A stretch of DNA of 64,000 bases, taken from contig NW_018388203.1 in NCBI RefSeq assembly GCF_001417965.1, positions 446,580 to 510,579 on the forward strand, given 5' to 3'. A program made the translations under genes and the position numbers. The stretch is from Exaiptasia diaphana (Eukaryota > Cnidaria > Anthozoa > Actiniaria > Aiptasiidae). Below the pieces are notes generated by a model. That model saw nothing but the letters and a program-made list of their open reading frames with translations. It was not told where the DNA came from and did not search any database. How positions within the stretch are numbered: the first letter of the stretch is position 1; each line of letters starts with the position of its first letter. Of this stretch, positions 63,339 to 64,000 are shown one piece after another.

Positions 63339-64000
63339 AAAAAATTGAAGTTGAAAATGAGCGAATTTGAATTCTTGTTTTTCTGCATGCTCCAATGTTT
63401 TCAATCAGAAGTAATATAAACATTGCACCAAAAATTCATGCATGAATTGGAATGTGACATGAACAACAGTACAAAATGATATTGGTAATCCGACCATTGT
63501 TACTGATTTCCCACAACGAACTTTTAAACAATTGCTTTTCAGTTCTATTCAATGCTGAAGTTAACAAATCTTAACTTCAACCCCAAAAAGTTGTTTTTAT
63601 ATTTGCAAGTGTAATGCCAAGAAGCTTATCAACTTTTATCAAACATTGAAATTCGTCAAGTGCACAGGCTCACCGGTGAGAAGTAGTGACTCGGAACCAG
63701 AGCTGCTCGGTCAATTTGGCCCAAAAATCATCCCACATGAGAGCTGCTTACTGGTAATCGTCCCTCATGCTATTCATGAGGGAGGGATGTTCCCTTGTAA
63801 ACATCCCTCGGAAGACAAAAGAATCCGAGGTGATCATGGTATTATCAAAAATAAATTGGTGTCATAAAGGGCTAAACCTTTAGAAAATAAAAAAATCAGA
63901 GTTTCCATTCTACTTGTGAATCTCCCAGACCGACAACTTGCTACTTTGGGTTCATCTCTGGCTTCATCTTGCCCTATTATGGCAAGCACCATATCTTCAT
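63339..64000. other. Terminal stretch, probably repeat-derived
   Basis: It contains GAGGGAGGGATGTTCCC and ACATCCCTC near 63779-63809 as short inverted motifs, plus the inverted copy of the foldback end near 63822-63843. No gene is supported. Confidence 0.35.

Overview
The window is nuclear DNA from an animal: AT-rich, intron-dense, GT-AG spliced, with AATAAA poly(A) signals and many short inverted-repeat DNA elements. The protein set (myotubularin, BTB-Kelch, VWA3B-like, eIF5B, TBC1D19, CCDC106-like) is metazoan. Many small exons, modest introns and the mix of Penelope-type, hAT-like and Tc1/mariner-like debris suggest an early-branching or marine invertebrate, such as a cnidarian or sponge. 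I cannot narrow this from sequence alone. One N lies at 21965 and a 257-base N gap at 60522-60778.

Layout. 1-7503 holds the 3' part of an unidentified minus-strand gene, probably a membrane protein, of which three exons can be read. It is divergent to MTMR2 (plus, coding 9318-16642, 24 exons, 607 aa). Next come a BTB-BACK-Kelch gene (minus, 21895-18053, 4 exons, 587 aa) and, divergent to it, a very long VWA3B-like gene (plus, 22916-36490, 41 exons, 1,899 aa). eIF5B follows (minus, 45996-36816, 23 exons, 1,176 aa), tail-to-tail with VWA3B and head-to-head with TBC1D19 (plus, 46539-55102, 23 exons, 542 aa). An intron of TBC1D19 contains an intronless opposite-strand gene for a CCDC106-like coiled-coil/HTH protein (52003-51173). 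Downstream are a coding region interrupted by one frame change with an NHL-like tail (56307-57442), and then about 6.5 kb of repeats, an assembly gap and one candidate F-box-like exon.

I reconstructed the exon chains by hand. In every full chain the reading phase is kept across each junction and the total length is a multiple of three, which supports the models. The big genes are housekeeping or ciliary/signalling genes: phosphoinositide 3-phosphatase, CUL3 adaptor, translation initiation GTPase and Rab-GAP-like protein. They form three head-to-head pairs in a row, which suggests shared promoters rather than a functional cluster. The less ordinary material is the nested HTH gene with a repeated motif in its promoter, the expanded VWA3B protein with SR-rich and Gln-rich inserts, and at least eight inverted-repeat elements, most of them in introns. 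One has an exact 8-bp target duplication and one ends about 20 bp from a splice acceptor.
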